Shown here piece after piece: positions 21,165 to 32,600 of a DNA stretch of 64,000 bases. How positions within the stretch are numbered: the first letter of the stretch is position 1; each line of letters starts with the position of its first letter. The translations under genes were made by a program, and so were the position numbers. Source of the stretch: Chryseobacterium gleum (GTDB lineage: Bacteria > Bacteroidota > Bacteroidia > Flavobacteriales_D > Sanyastnellaceae); assembly GCA_945881835.1 (NCBI GenBank), contig CAMCVP010000001.1:248001-312000 (forward strand), written 5' to 3'. Below the pieces are notes generated by a model, which was not told the DNA's origin, did not search any database, and saw only the letters and a program-made list of their open reading frames with translations.

Positions 21165-21844
21165 TACAGCATTTTCAACGATCCCATTCCACCATCCAAT
21201 CCTATAACCTGCCCCGTCATCCAAGAGCTTTTGTTGCTTAAGAGGAAGGTGATGGCTTCGGCAAGATCGTTCGGTTGACCTATTCGGCCTAGCGGATGAC
21301 GCTTGTTAGAGGCTTCGAGTTTTTCGGGCGTGTTGATAAATTTGTCGGCCAATTGCGTTTGCGTAAGCGATGGGGCAACGACGTTCACGCGAATCTTCGG
21401 AGCCAATTCAGCAGCAAGGCTTTTGCCCAATCCTTCCAAAGCTCCTTTCGCCATAGCTACACTCGCGTGAAAGGGCATACCCAATTTCACAGCAACGGTG
21501 CTAATGAACACAATAGAGGCCGACTCTGATTTTTTCAAATAGGGAAGTGCCAACTGCGTCGCCTTCAGCGCGCCGTAGGCATTAATGTTCATGTCGGAAA
21601 GAAACACTTCGTGAGAAATGCGATGAGCCGGAAGTAAATTTATACTACCCGGACAATACACCAATCCGTCTAAAACCAATCCTTCCGGAAGATTCAATGC
21701 ATTATCTTCAATATTCCAAACCAAATTGTTCACCTGAGATGACGCTTCGCGTGAAGTGAAGTAAACTGTATGTCCTTGCGCTTCGAGTAATTCTACCGTA
21801 GCAGCGCCAATGCCCTTCGATCCACCAATAACTAAATAATTCAT
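21164..21844 (-). CDS. Short-chain dehydrogenase/reductase
   Basis: MNYLVIGGSKGIGAATVELLEAQGHTVYFTSR; catalytic-type region ending MTGQVIGLDGGMGSLK. Confidence 0.9.
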   Translation of the reverse strand: MNYLVIGGSKGIGAATVELLEAQGHTVYFTSREASSQVNNLVWNIEDNALNLPEGLVLDGLVYCPGSINLLPAHRISHEVFLSDMNINAYGALKATQLALPYLKKSESASIVFISTVAVKLGMPFHASVAMAKGALEGLGKSLAAELAPKIRVNVVAPSLTQTQLADKFINTPEKLEASNKRHPLGRIGQPNDLAEAITFLLSNKSSWMTGQVIGLDGGMGSLKML

Positions 21845-22524
21845 TACTTGTCGAGGTTAACGTATTTCAAAAATTCGTTGCGAGTGGCTTCGTTGTTGAA
21901 AGCACCCGAATAAGATGAGGTAACTGTTGCGCTGTTGAAGTCCTGCACGCCGCGACTGCTCACGCACAAGTGAACGGCGTCTATAAGCACTGCCACATCT
22001 TCTGTTTCCATCACACGCTTTAATTCTTCTGCAATTTGAATGGTTAAGCGCTCTTGTACCTGCGGACGCTTCGCAAAGAATTGCACAATGCGATTCAATT
22101 TCGAAAGTCCAATTACTTTTCCGTTTGAAATGTAAGCCACATGCGCTTTTCCAATGATGGGGACGAAATGGTGCTCGCAGTTCGAATAGAACGTAATGTT
22201 ACGTTCCACCAACATTTCCTTGTATTGGTATTTGTTTTCGAAAAGTTTAACCGCTGGTTTGTTTTCCGGATTCAATCCTGAAAAAATTTCCTTCACGTAC
22301 ATTTTCGCCACGCGATGCGGCGTGCCCTGAAGCGAGTCGTCGGTTAAATCGAGCCCCATGATGTTCATGATGTCCCTGAACTTATCTTCAATTTGTGCAA
22401 TTTTTTCTTCGTCGCTCAATAAGAATGCATCTTCACGCATAGGAGTCTCAATCGTGGTCATCACGTGTTGATCTCCCATTTCTTCAATCTGGATAGCTAT
22501 TAGCTCTTTTTCTGTCTGTATCAT
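21844..22524 (-). CDS. folE: GTP cyclohydrolase I
   Basis: DDSLQGTPHRVAKMYVKEIFSGL; FYSNCEHHFVPIIGKAHVAYISNGKVIGLSKLNRIVQFFAKRPQVQERLTIQIA. Confidence 0.96.
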   Translation of the reverse strand: MIQTEKELIAIQIEEMGDQHVMTTIETPMREDAFLLSDEEKIAQIEDKFRDIMNIMGLDLTDDSLQGTPHRVAKMYVKEIFSGLNPENKPAVKLFENKYQYKEMLVERNITFYSNCEHHFVPIIGKAHVAYISNGKVIGLSKLNRIVQFFAKRPQVQERLTIQIAEELKRVMETEDVAVLIDAVHLCVSSRGVQDFNSATVTSSYSGAFNNEATRNEFLKYVNLDK

Positions 22525-22556
22525 TCCTGTTTGTTATAAAGTTTAAACCACTTAAA

Positions 22557-22585
22557 TTGAACTTTGTTCGAATCCATTATATTTG
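22557..22585 (+). promoter_or_regulatory. Bacteroidota-type promoter (TTG-N18-TATATTTG)
   Basis: TTG at 22557-22559 and TATATTTG at 22578-22585; implies the ORF-track start at 22557 is wrong. Confidence 0.55.
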
Positions 22586-22607
22586 TGCAATACCTAAACC
22601 TTGTAAT

Positions 22608-24188
22608 ATGTCACTTTGGAGGAAAAAAGATTTAGCCGCAATGCTAGCAGATGCAGAAGGCGGAGAGAAATCGTTAAAGAGAACGTTGGGCGCCTTTCAG
22701 TTGGTTGCTCTTGGAGTGGGCGCCATTATCGGTGCTGGATTGTTTGTTAGAACTGCTGCCGCTGCCGCAGAAGCTTCTGGAAATGGTGTAACCCTTTCCT
22801 TTATTGTTGCAGCCATTGGTTGTGCGTTCGCAGGTCTATGCTACGCAGAATTCGCAGCCATGATTCCTATTTCAGGAAGTGCTTACGCTTATTCTTTCGT
22901 AACCATGGGAGAATTAGTTGCCTGGATCATCGGATGGGCATTGGTTATGGAATACGCATTGGGCGCGGCTACCGTGTCTATCGCTTGGAGCGAATACTTG
23001 AATAATTTATTTGGAGGAACCATACCTTACGAATGGTGCCACTCGCCGTTTGAGAGTATCAAATACTTGACAGGAGACGCTATGAATCAAGCAATCGCTT
23101 TGATTCCTGATTTGTCGAAGTCTGTTCACCACGGAAAAGTTATTTTGTCTGCAGAGCAGATGGAGAAACTTCCAACGTTAGCAGGTTCTGTTCAAACGTC
23201 ATCGGGAATTATCAACGCTCCGGCATTGTTAATCCTGTTTATGTTGACTTTGCTTCTTATTAAAGGAACCAAAGAATCTGCTTTCGTAAACGCCATTATC
23301 GTATTCTTGAAGGTGGCTATTGTATTGGTGTTCATTGCTATCGGATGGCAGTTCATTAATCCAGAGCACTATACCCCTTATCTTATCCCAGAGGGAGTGA
23401 AAGGACATGAAGGATTCTTCGATTGGGGATGGGGCGGTGTTTTAGGTGGAGCAGGAATTGTATTCTTCGCATTCATCGGATTCGATGCGGTTTCGACTGC
23501 TGCGCAAGAAGCGAAGAATCCAAAACGCGATATGCCAATTGGAATTCTAGGTTCGCTAGTGGTGTGTACCATTTTGTACATTCTCTTCGGTCACGTCCTT
23601 ACAGGTGTTGCACCTTGGTCAGACTTCGGTGATCCTGCTTTAGGAAAAGAAGCGTCTGTTACATACACCATTAGCACGTACATGAAGGGTTACGAGTGGT
23701 TGGCAACAACCGTGAACGTGGCTATCCTAGCCGGTTTCTCGAGTGTAATCTTAGTTATGTTAATGGGACAAAGTCGCGTGTTCTACTCTATGAGTAACGA
23801 TGGTTTGTTGCCAAAGGCATTCGGAGAGTTACACCCACGTTTCAACACGCCTTACAAAGCAAACTGGATACTATTCGTATTCGTTGGATTGTTCGCTGCT
23901 TTCGTACCCGGAAGTGTTGCGGGTGATTTAACCTCATTTGGAACCCTATTCGCTTTCATTCTTGTGAGCGCTGGTGTTTGGATTATGCGTGTGAAGAATC
24001 CTGAATTTGTTCGTCCATTCAAAACCCCATTGGTTCCATTGGTTCCAATCTTAGGCATTTTGGTTTGTACAGCAATGATTGCATCGCTCGATTTGCAAAC
24101 ATTGAAAGTTGCAGCTATTTGGATGGCAGTTGGATTGTTGATCTACTTCGGTTATTCAAGAAAGAACTCGCACCTTCATAAAAAGTAA
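22608..24188 (+). CDS. APC family amino acid permease
   Basis: LGVGAIIGAGLFVRTAAAAAEASGNGVTLSFIVAAIGCAFAGLCYAEFAAMIP; FFAFIGFDAVSTAAQEAKNPKRDMPIGI. Confidence 0.92.
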   Translation: MSLWRKKDLAAMLADAEGGEKSLKRTLGAFQLVALGVGAIIGAGLFVRTAAAAAEASGNGVTLSFIVAAIGCAFAGLCYAEFAAMIPISGSAYAYSFVTMGELVAWIIGWALVMEYALGAATVSIAWSEYLNNLFGGTIPYEWCHSPFESIKYLTGDAMNQAIALIPDLSKSVHHGKVILSAEQMEKLPTLAGSVQTSSGIINAPALLILFMLTLLLIKGTKESAFVNAIIVFLKVAIVLVFIAIGWQFINPEHYTPYLIPEGVKGHEGFFDWGWGGVLGGAGIVFFAFIGFDAVSTAAQEAKNPKRDMPIGILGSLVVCTILYILFGHVLTGVAPWSDFGDPALGKEASVTYTISTYMKGYEWLATTVNVAILAGFSSVILVMLMGQSRVFYSMSNDGLLPKAFGELHPRFNTPYKANWILFVFVGLFAAFVPGSVAGDLTSFGTLFAFILVSAGVWIMRVKNPEFVRPFKTPLVPLVPILGILVCTAMIASLDLQTLKVAAIWMAVGLLIYFGYSRKNSHLHKK

Positions 24189-24210
24189 TGAAGGATATGT
24201 TGAATTGAAA

Positions 24211-24236
24211 AGAGCAGCTTCGGCTGCTCTTTTTTG
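24211..24236 (+). terminator. Rho-independent terminator
   Basis: GAGCAGCTTCGGCTGCTCTTTTTT. Confidence 0.8.
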
Positions 24237-24260
24237 TTTGTAGAATATCTTGAACATTAA

Positions 24261-24291
24261 AAAGCCCGGAACGTTTTCCGGGCTTTTTAAT
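24261..24291. terminator. Terminator-like hairpin
   Basis: AAAAAGCCCGGAACGTTTTCCGGGCTTTTT, T-rich on both strands. Confidence 0.7.
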
Positions 24292-24377
24292 ACCTTAACC
24301 TAAACCTTAACTAAAACTGTGTAACGAAAGAATATCGTTATGGTAGTTATAACGCATGAGATTTAAAAAGGTTGCAA

Positions 24378-26891
24378 TTATTTTGAAATAATCCATTTAT
24401 TTTTTTCAGACCGAAGAATGATTATCCCGTTTTTAGAAACAGGAATCACTTCAAACGGCTGTAAATACGGGGTTTTATAGAGAAGCTGTCCAACTTCATT
24501 GTATATGCAAAAATTGTGTAGCGCGCAATCTCCGGAGAAGAATATCCCTTCGGAATTTGAATGCCATTGAATGGATTCCCCTTCTTCTTCTATTCCAGTT
24601 AGTACAAACGAGTTCTCGTATACACAGCCGAAGCCGTCCGTAATTAGAGCACTTATTTCAGTTGTGTCTGTCCAGAAATAGGAGGTGCCATTGGTTCCAT
24701 CGCTCCAAACACATTCATAAGGATCGAATGCTCCAGTTATGGAAAGCAACAATTCTGAAGTAGGAACAGATGGAATGATTGAAGAAGTGATACTTGGTGG
24801 CACAACTTCTTGAATGCTGAACGTGGTGTCTATCCAACAACCGTTTGAAGTAGTTGCCGAAATGGAATAATCTCCCGCAAACAACGCGGTGTTGGGTTCA
24901 ATGGAATTCCAAATGATTGGGGCAGTTGCATTCAACACAGTCGGACTGAAAACAAGACTACTGTCGATACAAACAAGATTTCCAACATTGAAATGAATCT
25001 GAGTCGAGTCGAGGAGCCCAATGCTAAATGCAGCGTCTACTTCACAAACGGTGTTGTAGGTAATGGGATATTGATATTCGCCTGGAAACAATCCCGAGTA
25101 GTTTCGAATCTCCAGTGTATCTCCTTCAGCATTTAATAGATAAACATTCGCAGACCCATTGCCATCACCCAAACAAATTGCCGAGTTGGTTGAAACCACA
25201 ATTACGGGATCAATAGGCAGCTCGGGAAGAGAGGCACTTAAATTAATTCGATGTCCGTATCCGGTTCCTACACTAGCCGTTATTGTGGAAGTGTTGAATG
25301 TTGTGGTTGAAGAAGTTTGGTTGTTCGACCAAATGACATCGGGCCAATTCAACAGTGAAGCAGTAGCGGGATCTCCCGGACATGCGCCTGGTGCAGTTTG
25401 TATTTCAGGAACAGTCTCTGCTTCTGTAAGCACTTGAAGTTGATTGGAATTCAAATTGTAATAATGATCGACCACACCGCTGGGCCAAACCAAAATGAGC
25501 GAGTCTATGGTTAAAGATTGTCCGAGTCCGATAATGATGTTCTGACTGTTTTGTCCCAAGTAATTTCCAGCACTCATGGTATAACCTGAAACCAAAGATG
25601 AGTCGAAGTATGCAGTGTACTTCGTTCCGAAACCGTTGCGGTTACTCAGTCTTCCAGCCAATCTGAATTTGAAATAGCGGTTGTTCGATTCAGAGGTGTT
25701 TTCGTAAATGAAATGATTCGTGGCATTTTCAAGCGCGGAGACACTGCCGTTCGACTCCGGAGTAATAACCAAGTCACTGAATCCATCGTTATTGAAATCG
25801 CCTTTGGCACTGGCGTAATAGCCCGACTCTAAACTGGTGAGGTTTGGGCATTCTAGATCTTCGAGCATGCCTTGGTTGTTCTTGAAATATTTGTTGTTGA
25901 GGATCCCGAAAATATCGTATCCCCCTCTTGTGCAGACGAAGAGGTCGCTCCAAGAATCATTGTCTTCATCTATCCACAGACCCGACCAACTTTCAAGATT
26001 GTATTCAAGGGGCTGTGTGCTAGTAATATCGTTGAAGAACCCTGTGCCATCATTTTGTAGCAGGAAGTTGGGCACAAAGGGACTGTTACTTATGAATAGA
26101 TCCATATCTCCGTCTCTGTCGAAATCTTCCCAAGAGTTACTCATGGCGTCAGCAAGTACCACAAGGTTTTGCTGCATTGCAAATTCTGTGGGGGTGCTAG
26201 TGTTGAATCCATACAATTCATTGTCGAATTGATGGTCATTAACGATATACAGTTCAGGGAACAAGTCGTTGTTAACGTCTATCCAACAAGGCTGAAAGGA
26301 AGGGTTCGTATTGTTATTTATTACAGGAAAATTGAGAGGGTTGAAACCAGTTCCTGCATCATTTACATAAATTCTGTTGGGTGTGTAATAGGAATAATTT
26401 GCAACGGCAACATCCAGAAATCCATCGCGATTCAAATCGCCCAGCGCAACGCCAATGCTTCCGTCATTGGGCATAAACGGATTCTCAAGGCCAATGAAGA
26501 CTTGCTGAAAAGTGCTACTGCCCGCGCCAAGGAACAGTTGGGGTTCCGCATCGTATCGGGTAACCACAAGATCATTGAAGCCGTCTTCGTTAATATCTCC
26601 CCAAACACAGCTCTTCGCGTTCTTGGTGTTTTTGAAATTGTAGGTGAATACAAATTGTCCGAGTACATTGCGGTAATAGCGCGTATCTCCAGTGTCGGTG
26701 CACAGTGTCAAATCGTCCCAGCCGTCTTCGTCCACATCGAAAAAACTTACACCCGACCCGAAGTAGTTTTCATAAATCAGAGGAATGTCTCCGACAAACG
26801 GTTTGACATTGGTAAATGGAAGGGTCTGCGCAAAAGACGATAGGCTTAAAACCAAGAATATTGAAAGGACTTTAACGTGAAGAAAGCGCAT
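24378..26891 (-). CDS. FG-GAP/VCBS repeat protein with ASPIC/UnbV-like domain
   Basis: Signal peptide; repeated FxDxDxDGxxDL motifs (FFDVDEDGWDDLTLC, WGDINEDGFNDLVVTR, DFDRDGDMDLFISN); IIIGLGQSLTIDSLILVWPSGVVDHY. Confidence 0.87.
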   Translation of the reverse strand: MRFLHVKVLSIFLVLSLSSFAQTLPFTNVKPFVGDIPLIYENYFGSGVSFFDVDEDGWDDLTLCTDTGDTRYYRNVLGQFVFTYNFKNTKNAKSCVWGDINEDGFNDLVVTRYDAEPQLFLGAGSSTFQQVFIGLENPFMPNDGSIGVALGDLNRDGFLDVAVANYSYYTPNRIYVNDAGTGFNPLNFPVINNNTNPSFQPCWIDVNNDLFPELYIVNDHQFDNELYGFNTSTPTEFAMQQNLVVLADAMSNSWEDFDRDGDMDLFISNSPFVPNFLLQNDGTGFFNDITSTQPLEYNLESWSGLWIDEDNDSWSDLFVCTRGGYDIFGILNNKYFKNNQGMLEDLECPNLTSLESGYYASAKGDFNNDGFSDLVITPESNGSVSALENATNHFIYENTSESNNRYFKFRLAGRLSNRNGFGTKYTAYFDSSLVSGYTMSAGNYLGQNSQNIIIGLGQSLTIDSLILVWPSGVVDHYYNLNSNQLQVLTEAETVPEIQTAPGACPGDPATASLLNWPDVIWSNNQTSSTTTFNTSTITASVGTGYGHRINLSASLPELPIDPVIVVSTNSAICLGDGNGSANVYLLNAEGDTLEIRNYSGLFPGEYQYPITYNTVCEVDAAFSIGLLDSTQIHFNVGNLVCIDSSLVFSPTVLNATAPIIWNSIEPNTALFAGDYSISATTSNGCWIDTTFSIQEVVPPSITSSIIPSVPTSELLLSITGAFDPYECVWSDGTNGTSYFWTDTTEISALITDGFGCVYENSFVLTGIEEEGESIQWHSNSEGIFFSGDCALHNFCIYNEVGQLLYKTPYLQPFEVIPVSKNGIIILRSEKNKWIISK

Positions 26892-26909
26892 CGTTCAGTT
26901 GTTCTTAAT

Positions 26910-28169
26910 TTATGTCTTTTGCTTTTCGCGCTTTGCAGCGGGGAAAAGAATGTTGTTTAAGATAAGTCTGTAGCCCGGAGAATTCGGATGCAACGAAAGG
27001 TCTGTAGGCGGATCTCCCACGCGGTGCTGGTAATCTTCAGGGTCATGTCCGCCGTAATAGGTCCATTGCCCTTGGCCCAATTCGCCGTGCACATATTTCG
27101 CGCATTTGATGTTCTTCGATTCACCCATAATGGTGACTTCGCTTTTAATATACCCTTCACGGAAGGAAGTCGTTTGTCCCATGAATCCGTGTATCACCTG
27201 CGTGTGGTTCTGCGTAAGTATAGTTGGAATGATATCCCACTTCGCAGAAAAATCGAAGAGTGTGAAGAAGTCGTTTTCCTCTTTCACCTTCAAATGATCT
27301 TCTGTTCCGTCTATGTTTGAAAACTCATAGACCATTGGGTCTTTAATGATGTTGTAATTCTGGAAAGCGAAGCCTTGCGTGAAGTTGAGTTTCTTTTGCG
27401 CATTCGGATCACTGGGGTCTCCGTCGAATACGCTTTCCACCATGTCTGTTCCTTGAGCAGCCAAGGCAATGTCATAGGAATCTGTTCCGCTACACATGGT
27501 AAATAGAAATCCTCCCCCTAAAACAAAGTTCTTAATAGTCACAGCAACTGCACGCTTCATTTCAGAGACCTTGTTAAATCCGAGTTTCGCTGCGGTGGCT
27601 TCTTGGTTTCGAACTTCGTCTCTATACCACGGAGCCATGTTGTAAGCGCCGTAGAATTTTCCATATTGACCTGTGAAGTCTTCGTGGTGCAAGTGAAGCC
27701 AATCGTATTCAGGAAGTTTTCCGGTTATAATTTCTTCATCGTAAATACTCGTGTACGGAATTTCAGCATAGGTAAGGACTAGCGTTACCGCATCGTCCCA
27801 AGGCTGCTTGCCTTGCGGAGTGTACACTGCAATCTTCGGAGCCACTTCCAACTTCACCTTTTCCATGTTTACTTCCGGATCGGCTATTTCTTGATAAATG
27901 GCTTGAACTTGTGCATCTGCAATGACTTGAAAACTTACCCCGCGCTCGGTACACTTCTTTTGAATGGACGGAATGTTTTCCATCAGAAAACTTCCGCCAC
28001 GGTAATTCAACAACCATTCAATGGGTAGCTTCTGTTCCAAAACCCAGTAGGCTATGCCGTAGGATTTAATGTGGTTCTGCTGCGATTCGTCCATTGGAAT
28101 AAGCAACATGCCCGCAAAGCAGGAGTTTCCCAAAAGGGCTAAAGCCAATATGACAAGTAATTTGCGCAT
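26910..28169 (-). CDS. Conserved secreted/periplasmic protein (Bacteroidota family, function uncertain)
   Basis: Signal peptide MRKLLVILALALLGNSCFA; 419-aa ORF; family impression only. Confidence 0.7.
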   Translation of the reverse strand: MRKLLVILALALLGNSCFAGMLLIPMDESQQNHIKSYGIAYWVLEQKLPIEWLLNYRGGSFLMENIPSIQKKCTERGVSFQVIADAQVQAIYQEIADPEVNMEKVKLEVAPKIAVYTPQGKQPWDDAVTLVLTYAEIPYTSIYDEEIITGKLPEYDWLHLHHEDFTGQYGKFYGAYNMAPWYRDEVRNQEATAAKLGFNKVSEMKRAVAVTIKNFVLGGGFLFTMCSGTDSYDIALAAQGTDMVESVFDGDPSDPNAQKKLNFTQGFAFQNYNIIKDPMVYEFSNIDGTEDHLKVKEENDFFTLFDFSAKWDIIPTILTQNHTQVIHGFMGQTTSFREGYIKSEVTIMGESKNIKCAKYVHGELGQGQWTYYGGHDPEDYQHRVGDPPTDLSLHPNSPGYRLILNNILFPAAKREKQKT

Positions 28170-28243
28170 GCTTCAAAGATACTCACGACGAAGAACAACG
28201 CAAGACCTAAAAAATTGTGTGTGCTTTTGGTTGAAAAGTCGGT

Positions 28244-28274
28244 TTGACCTTCCTGCTTCGAATGGCTAACTTTG
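28244..28274 (+). promoter_or_regulatory. Bacteroidota-type promoter (TTG-N20-TAACTTTG) for transaldolase
   Basis: TTG 28244-28246, TAACTTTG 28267-28274, 18 bp before ATG 28293. Confidence 0.7.
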
Positions 28275-28292
28275 CAAAAAAATAATTACACC

Positions 28293-28958
28293 ATGAAATT
28301 TTTCATCGACACAGCAAACTTAGATCAAATTAGAGAAGCTCAAGACTTAGGCGTACTTGACGGAGTTACAACAAATCCTAGCTTAATGGCGAAGGAAGGT
28401 ATCTCTGGAACAGACCGCGTTATGAAGCACTATGTTGACATTTGCGAAATTGTTGGAGACGGCGATGTAAGTGCTGAGGTTATTGCTACTGACTTCGACG
28501 GAATGGTGAAGGAAGGAGAGGAGTTGGCTGCATTGCACGAGAACATCGTGGTGAAAGTTCCAATGACCAAGGACGGAGTAAAAGCGATTCGCTATTTCAC
28601 AGACAAAGGAATCCGCACGAACTGCACGTTGATTTTCTCGGCAGGACAAGCGCTTCTTGCTGCTAAGGCAGGAGCGACATATGTTAGTCCTTTCGTTGGA
28701 CGTTTGGACGATATTTCTACAGACGGTATTGATTTGATTGAACAAATCAGAACCATTTTTGATAATTACGGATTCGACACTGAAATCCTTGCAGCTTCTG
28801 TTCGTCATCCAATGCATGTCATTGCTTGTGCTGAAATTGGAGCAGATGTTATGACCGGTCCGTTAAGCGTGATCTTGCAATTGATGAAGCATCCGTTAAC
28901 AGACATCGGATTGGCGCAATTCCTTGCTGATCATAAGAAAGCTGCTGAAGCGAAATAA
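28293..28958 (+). CDS. fsa: Fructose-6-phosphate aldolase / transaldolase (short form)
   Basis: [80 protein letters not shown]. Confidence 0.94.
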   Translation: MKFFIDTANLDQIREAQDLGVLDGVTTNPSLMAKEGISGTDRVMKHYVDICEIVGDGDVSAEVIATDFDGMVKEGEELAALHENIVVKVPMTKDGVKAIRYFTDKGIRTNCTLIFSAGQALLAAKAGATYVSPFVGRLDDISTDGIDLIEQIRTIFDNYGFDTEILAASVRHPMHVIACAEIGADVMTGPLSVILQLMKHPLTDIGLAQFLADHKKAAEAK

Positions 28959-28960
28959 TT

Positions 28961-29560
28961 TTGATTTCAATATCAGACAACAACGCTGATTACACAGCGG
29001 CACAGATTATTCGGAAGCAAGGCGTTTGTATTCTTCCAACAGATACAGTTTATACTTTTGCTTGTGCGTTGTCAGATAAAAAGGCAATAGAGAAAATGGC
29101 TCAATTGAAAGGCGTGCGTTTAGACAACGCGCGCTTTTCTATTGTTTGCAACGACCTTTCTCACTTGGCCACGTTTACAAAGCCCATTTCAACGCCGTAT
29201 TATCGCTCATTGAAAAGGCACACCCCAGGCATGTTCACTTTTTTGTTGGAAGCAAGCAGTCTGGTCCCCAAACTTTTCACTTCACGCAGAACCACCATTG
29301 GTCTTCGTGTTCCCGATCACGATTTCCTTCAACGCGTGCTCACTCAATTGGGTGAACCCCTTGTGGTTTCGAGTGTTCACCGCAAAGAAAATGCGGAAGA
29401 CTATCCGCAGGAATCCATCGATCTCGAAGACGATTGGTCAAACGATGTGGCTGAAATTTTCTTTGAAGACACTTCGAAAATGTTACTCTCTACGGTTGTA
29501 GATTTTTCTGGTTTGAATCCGGTCGTGGTTCGCCAAGGAGCAGGGGAGTGGAATCCTTAA
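28961..29560 (+). CDS. Sua5/YciO/YrdC family protein (L-threonylcarbamoyladenylate synthase-like)
   Basis: GVCILPTDTVYTFACALSDKKAIEKMAQLKG; TIGLRVPDH. Start codon inside or close to the supplied ORF start (ATT/TTG possible). Confidence 0.85.
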   Translation: MISISDNNADYTAAQIIRKQGVCILPTDTVYTFACALSDKKAIEKMAQLKGVRLDNARFSIVCNDLSHLATFTKPISTPYYRSLKRHTPGMFTFLLEASSLVPKLFTSRRTTIGLRVPDHDFLQRVLTQLGEPLVVSSVHRKENAEDYPQESIDLEDDWSNDVAEIFFEDTSKMLLSTVVDFSGLNPVVVRQGAGEWNP

Positions 29561-29649
29561 GCAATATCCATAAACAATTACTCGTTCGCAAGTTTCAGAA
29601 ATAGCCCAATCCTGCTGGGGTGGTCTTGGTAATTTCACATTGACAAATT

Positions 29650-32600
29650 GTGACTATGAGAAAAATTGCACTGGGTTTTGTTTTATTGGTTTTGAGCGCC
29701 ACAACTGTGTTTGCTCAAAAGTCCTTTGAGAAGATTTTGCCCGAACGAATCTACCGAGAGGCCTTGAATCTTTTTGAAAACGAAAAATTCGTTCCGGCGA
29801 AAGAATCGTTTGAAAAATACCTTTCGTTAACGACCGGAAACGACAGCTATCGCGCCGATGCGGAATACTACCAAGGTCTTTGTGCCATGAATCTGTTCCA
29901 TCCCGATGCGGAGTTCTTGTTAACCAACTTCGTTCGTAATCATCCCGATTCACACTGGTGTCAGAGTGTTTATTTGGAATTGGCGAACTTCAAGTACAAG
30001 AGTAAATCGTACAAACAATCACTCGAGTGGTTCAATAAAGTTGAAGAAAAACAATTGTTGGCGGAAGAACGTCCTGTCTTTTATTACAAGCGAGGTTTCG
30101 TAAAATTCGATCAAAAGAAATATGCAGATGCACGCGTAGATTTCGCGAAAGTGAAGGATGGCGATTCGGAATACAAGTCTGCCGCAACCTATTACTACGC
30201 TTACATGGCCTACACGAATAAAGATTATCAAGTCGCATTGGAATCTTTTTCGAAGTTGAAGGAAGACAAGGATTTCAAGTCTGTTGTTCCTTATTTCATT
30301 TCACAAATTTATTATGTTCAGAAGCGTTTCGATGAACTGTTGGCCTATGCACCACCGTTAATCAATGCGGAAGAAAATGTGAAAAACAACTATCCGAATG
30401 CAAATGAAGAAATTGCACATCTCATCGGCGACGCCTATTTCATTCAAGAAAAATACAAAGAGGCTCTTCCGTTTTTAGAGAAGTATCACAACTCGCCAAC
30501 GGCAAAGCCTTCGGTTGAAGACTACTATCAGTTGGGATTTTGCTACTATCGTAACAGCAACTTTGAACGCGCGGTAGACGCTTATTCACACTGCACGAAG
30601 GAAGACTCTCCAACTTCGCAACTGGCGAACTACAACATAGGAGATTGCTATTTGAAATTGGAGCAGAAGGAATATGCGCGTACCGCTTTCGAAGCGGCTT
30701 CCAAGCAAACGCATAACCTCGATGTGCAAGAAGACGCGTTGTTCAACTACGCGAAATTGGCTTTCGAACTTTCGTACAACCCTTTCCACGAAGCCATTTC
30801 AGCTTTCGAAGGGTACTTGGAAAAATATCCGAACTCTGCACGTCACGACGAAGCTTACGAGTTCTTGTTGAATGTGTATTTGAAAACAAGAAACTACGAG
30901 CGCGCCTTGACCTCATTGGATAAAATGAAGGTGAAAGACATTCGCGCGAAAACGTCTTATCAGATTGTTGCCTTCAACCGTGGTGTTGAATTGTACCAAG
31001 CGGAAAGCTTTACGAAGTCTGAAGAGTTCTTTACGAAATCGCTGGAGTATCCTGTGAACACGTACCTCATGGCACAGGCGAAGTATTGGATGGGAGAGAT
31101 CAACTACCGTCAGAATAAATATCCAAAAGCGAAGGAATACTACCAAGCATGTATCGCAGAGCCTGCAGCATTCAATTCGGAGTATTATGCCTTGGCAAAC
31201 TACAGCTTGGGTTACACCTATTTCAAATTGGGTGTGGCGCAAAAAGACTACGATGCTTCGAAGCCTTACTACGCTAATGCGAACACGGCTTTCAGAAAAT
31301 TCGTTGATTCGAAAGAAGCAGACGATGTAAAGAAAGGCGATGCATATTTGAGAATTGGAGATTGCTTCTTCGTTTCGAAAAGTTACAAGCAAGCCATAGA
31401 GAGCTATTCAAAAGGAAGTCCAGCACAAAAAGATTACATCCTTTTTCAGAAAGCGCTATGTGAAGGATATGAAGGGAACAATTCAGGAAAAATTAATTTG
31501 CTGAAGTCTTTAGTAGATTCTGAAAGCAATTCGAAGTTCAAGGTAGATGCGGCTTTCGAGTTGGGAACGACCTACTTGAGTGAAGGAAAAAACTCAGAGG
31601 CGAAGACCGTATTCCTTCAGTTAATGGCAGACGAGCCTACTTCGAACTACACCAGAAGAATTTTGGTGAACCTGTGCTTGATCTATCGCAACGATGAAAA
31701 CGACGCGAAGGTGAAGTCTACCTGGAACACACTTTACACGAACTACGGAAACGACAAGATCATTCTAGATGCTTTGGAAATTGTGAAGCCAGTTTTAATC
31801 GATGATGTTGAATTCCAAAATCAGATTACGCATTTAACTGTTGCAGATGTGAGTGCTTTGGAAATTGAAGAAGGAGTCTTCACCAAAGCTTCTGCGCCTG
31901 CCTATGCAGGTGAGTGTGCAAAGGCCAAAGGAAAACTTGAGTCTTATTTGAATCAATATCCAAATGCCGTTCATGCAGCTGAGGCGAATTTCTTGTTGGC
32001 CGATTGCTTTAAGAATGAAGGCAACAAAGAGTCTGCGATTACTTACTATGAGCGCGTGATTGCCTTGCCATTCTCTGACTTCACGGAAGAGGCGTTAAAC
32101 AATGCTGCTGACATTCGCCTTCAACAGGGAGAATATGCCAATGCCATAGGTCACTTATTGAAAATAGAAAGCGCTGCTGTTTCGAAGAAGAGTGTGGAAG
32201 ATGCGCAAATGGCCTTGCTTGTTGCATACTACAGCATTGAAGAAATGGGATTGGCGCGAGAATACGCAGACAAGGTCATTGCAGATGCTTCAGCGAATGC
32301 AGACAACCGTGCGAAAGCATATCTCTGGAGAGCGCGCATGAAGATGAAAGAAGAAGAGTTTGCAAGCGCTTTAGAAGATTATACGGAAGTGGCGAAACGC
32401 GGCGGTGAAGGAGCAGCAGAGGCGGCATTCCAGAATGCCTTTGTTGAATACAAATTGAAGGAATTGGATAAGGCTGAGAAATCAATTTTCAAGTTGATTG
32501 AAAAGTATTCGTCATTTGAAAAATGGAAGTTTGAAGCCATCTTACTTCTATCCGATGTCTATGTTGCGAAGCCAGATTATTACCAAGCCCGAAAGACGCT

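Noticed and set aside
26169-26843. 224-aa plus-strand ORF opposite the FG-GAP protein
   Set aside because: Lies antisense within the FG-GAP protein gene, which has clear repeats and a signal peptide.
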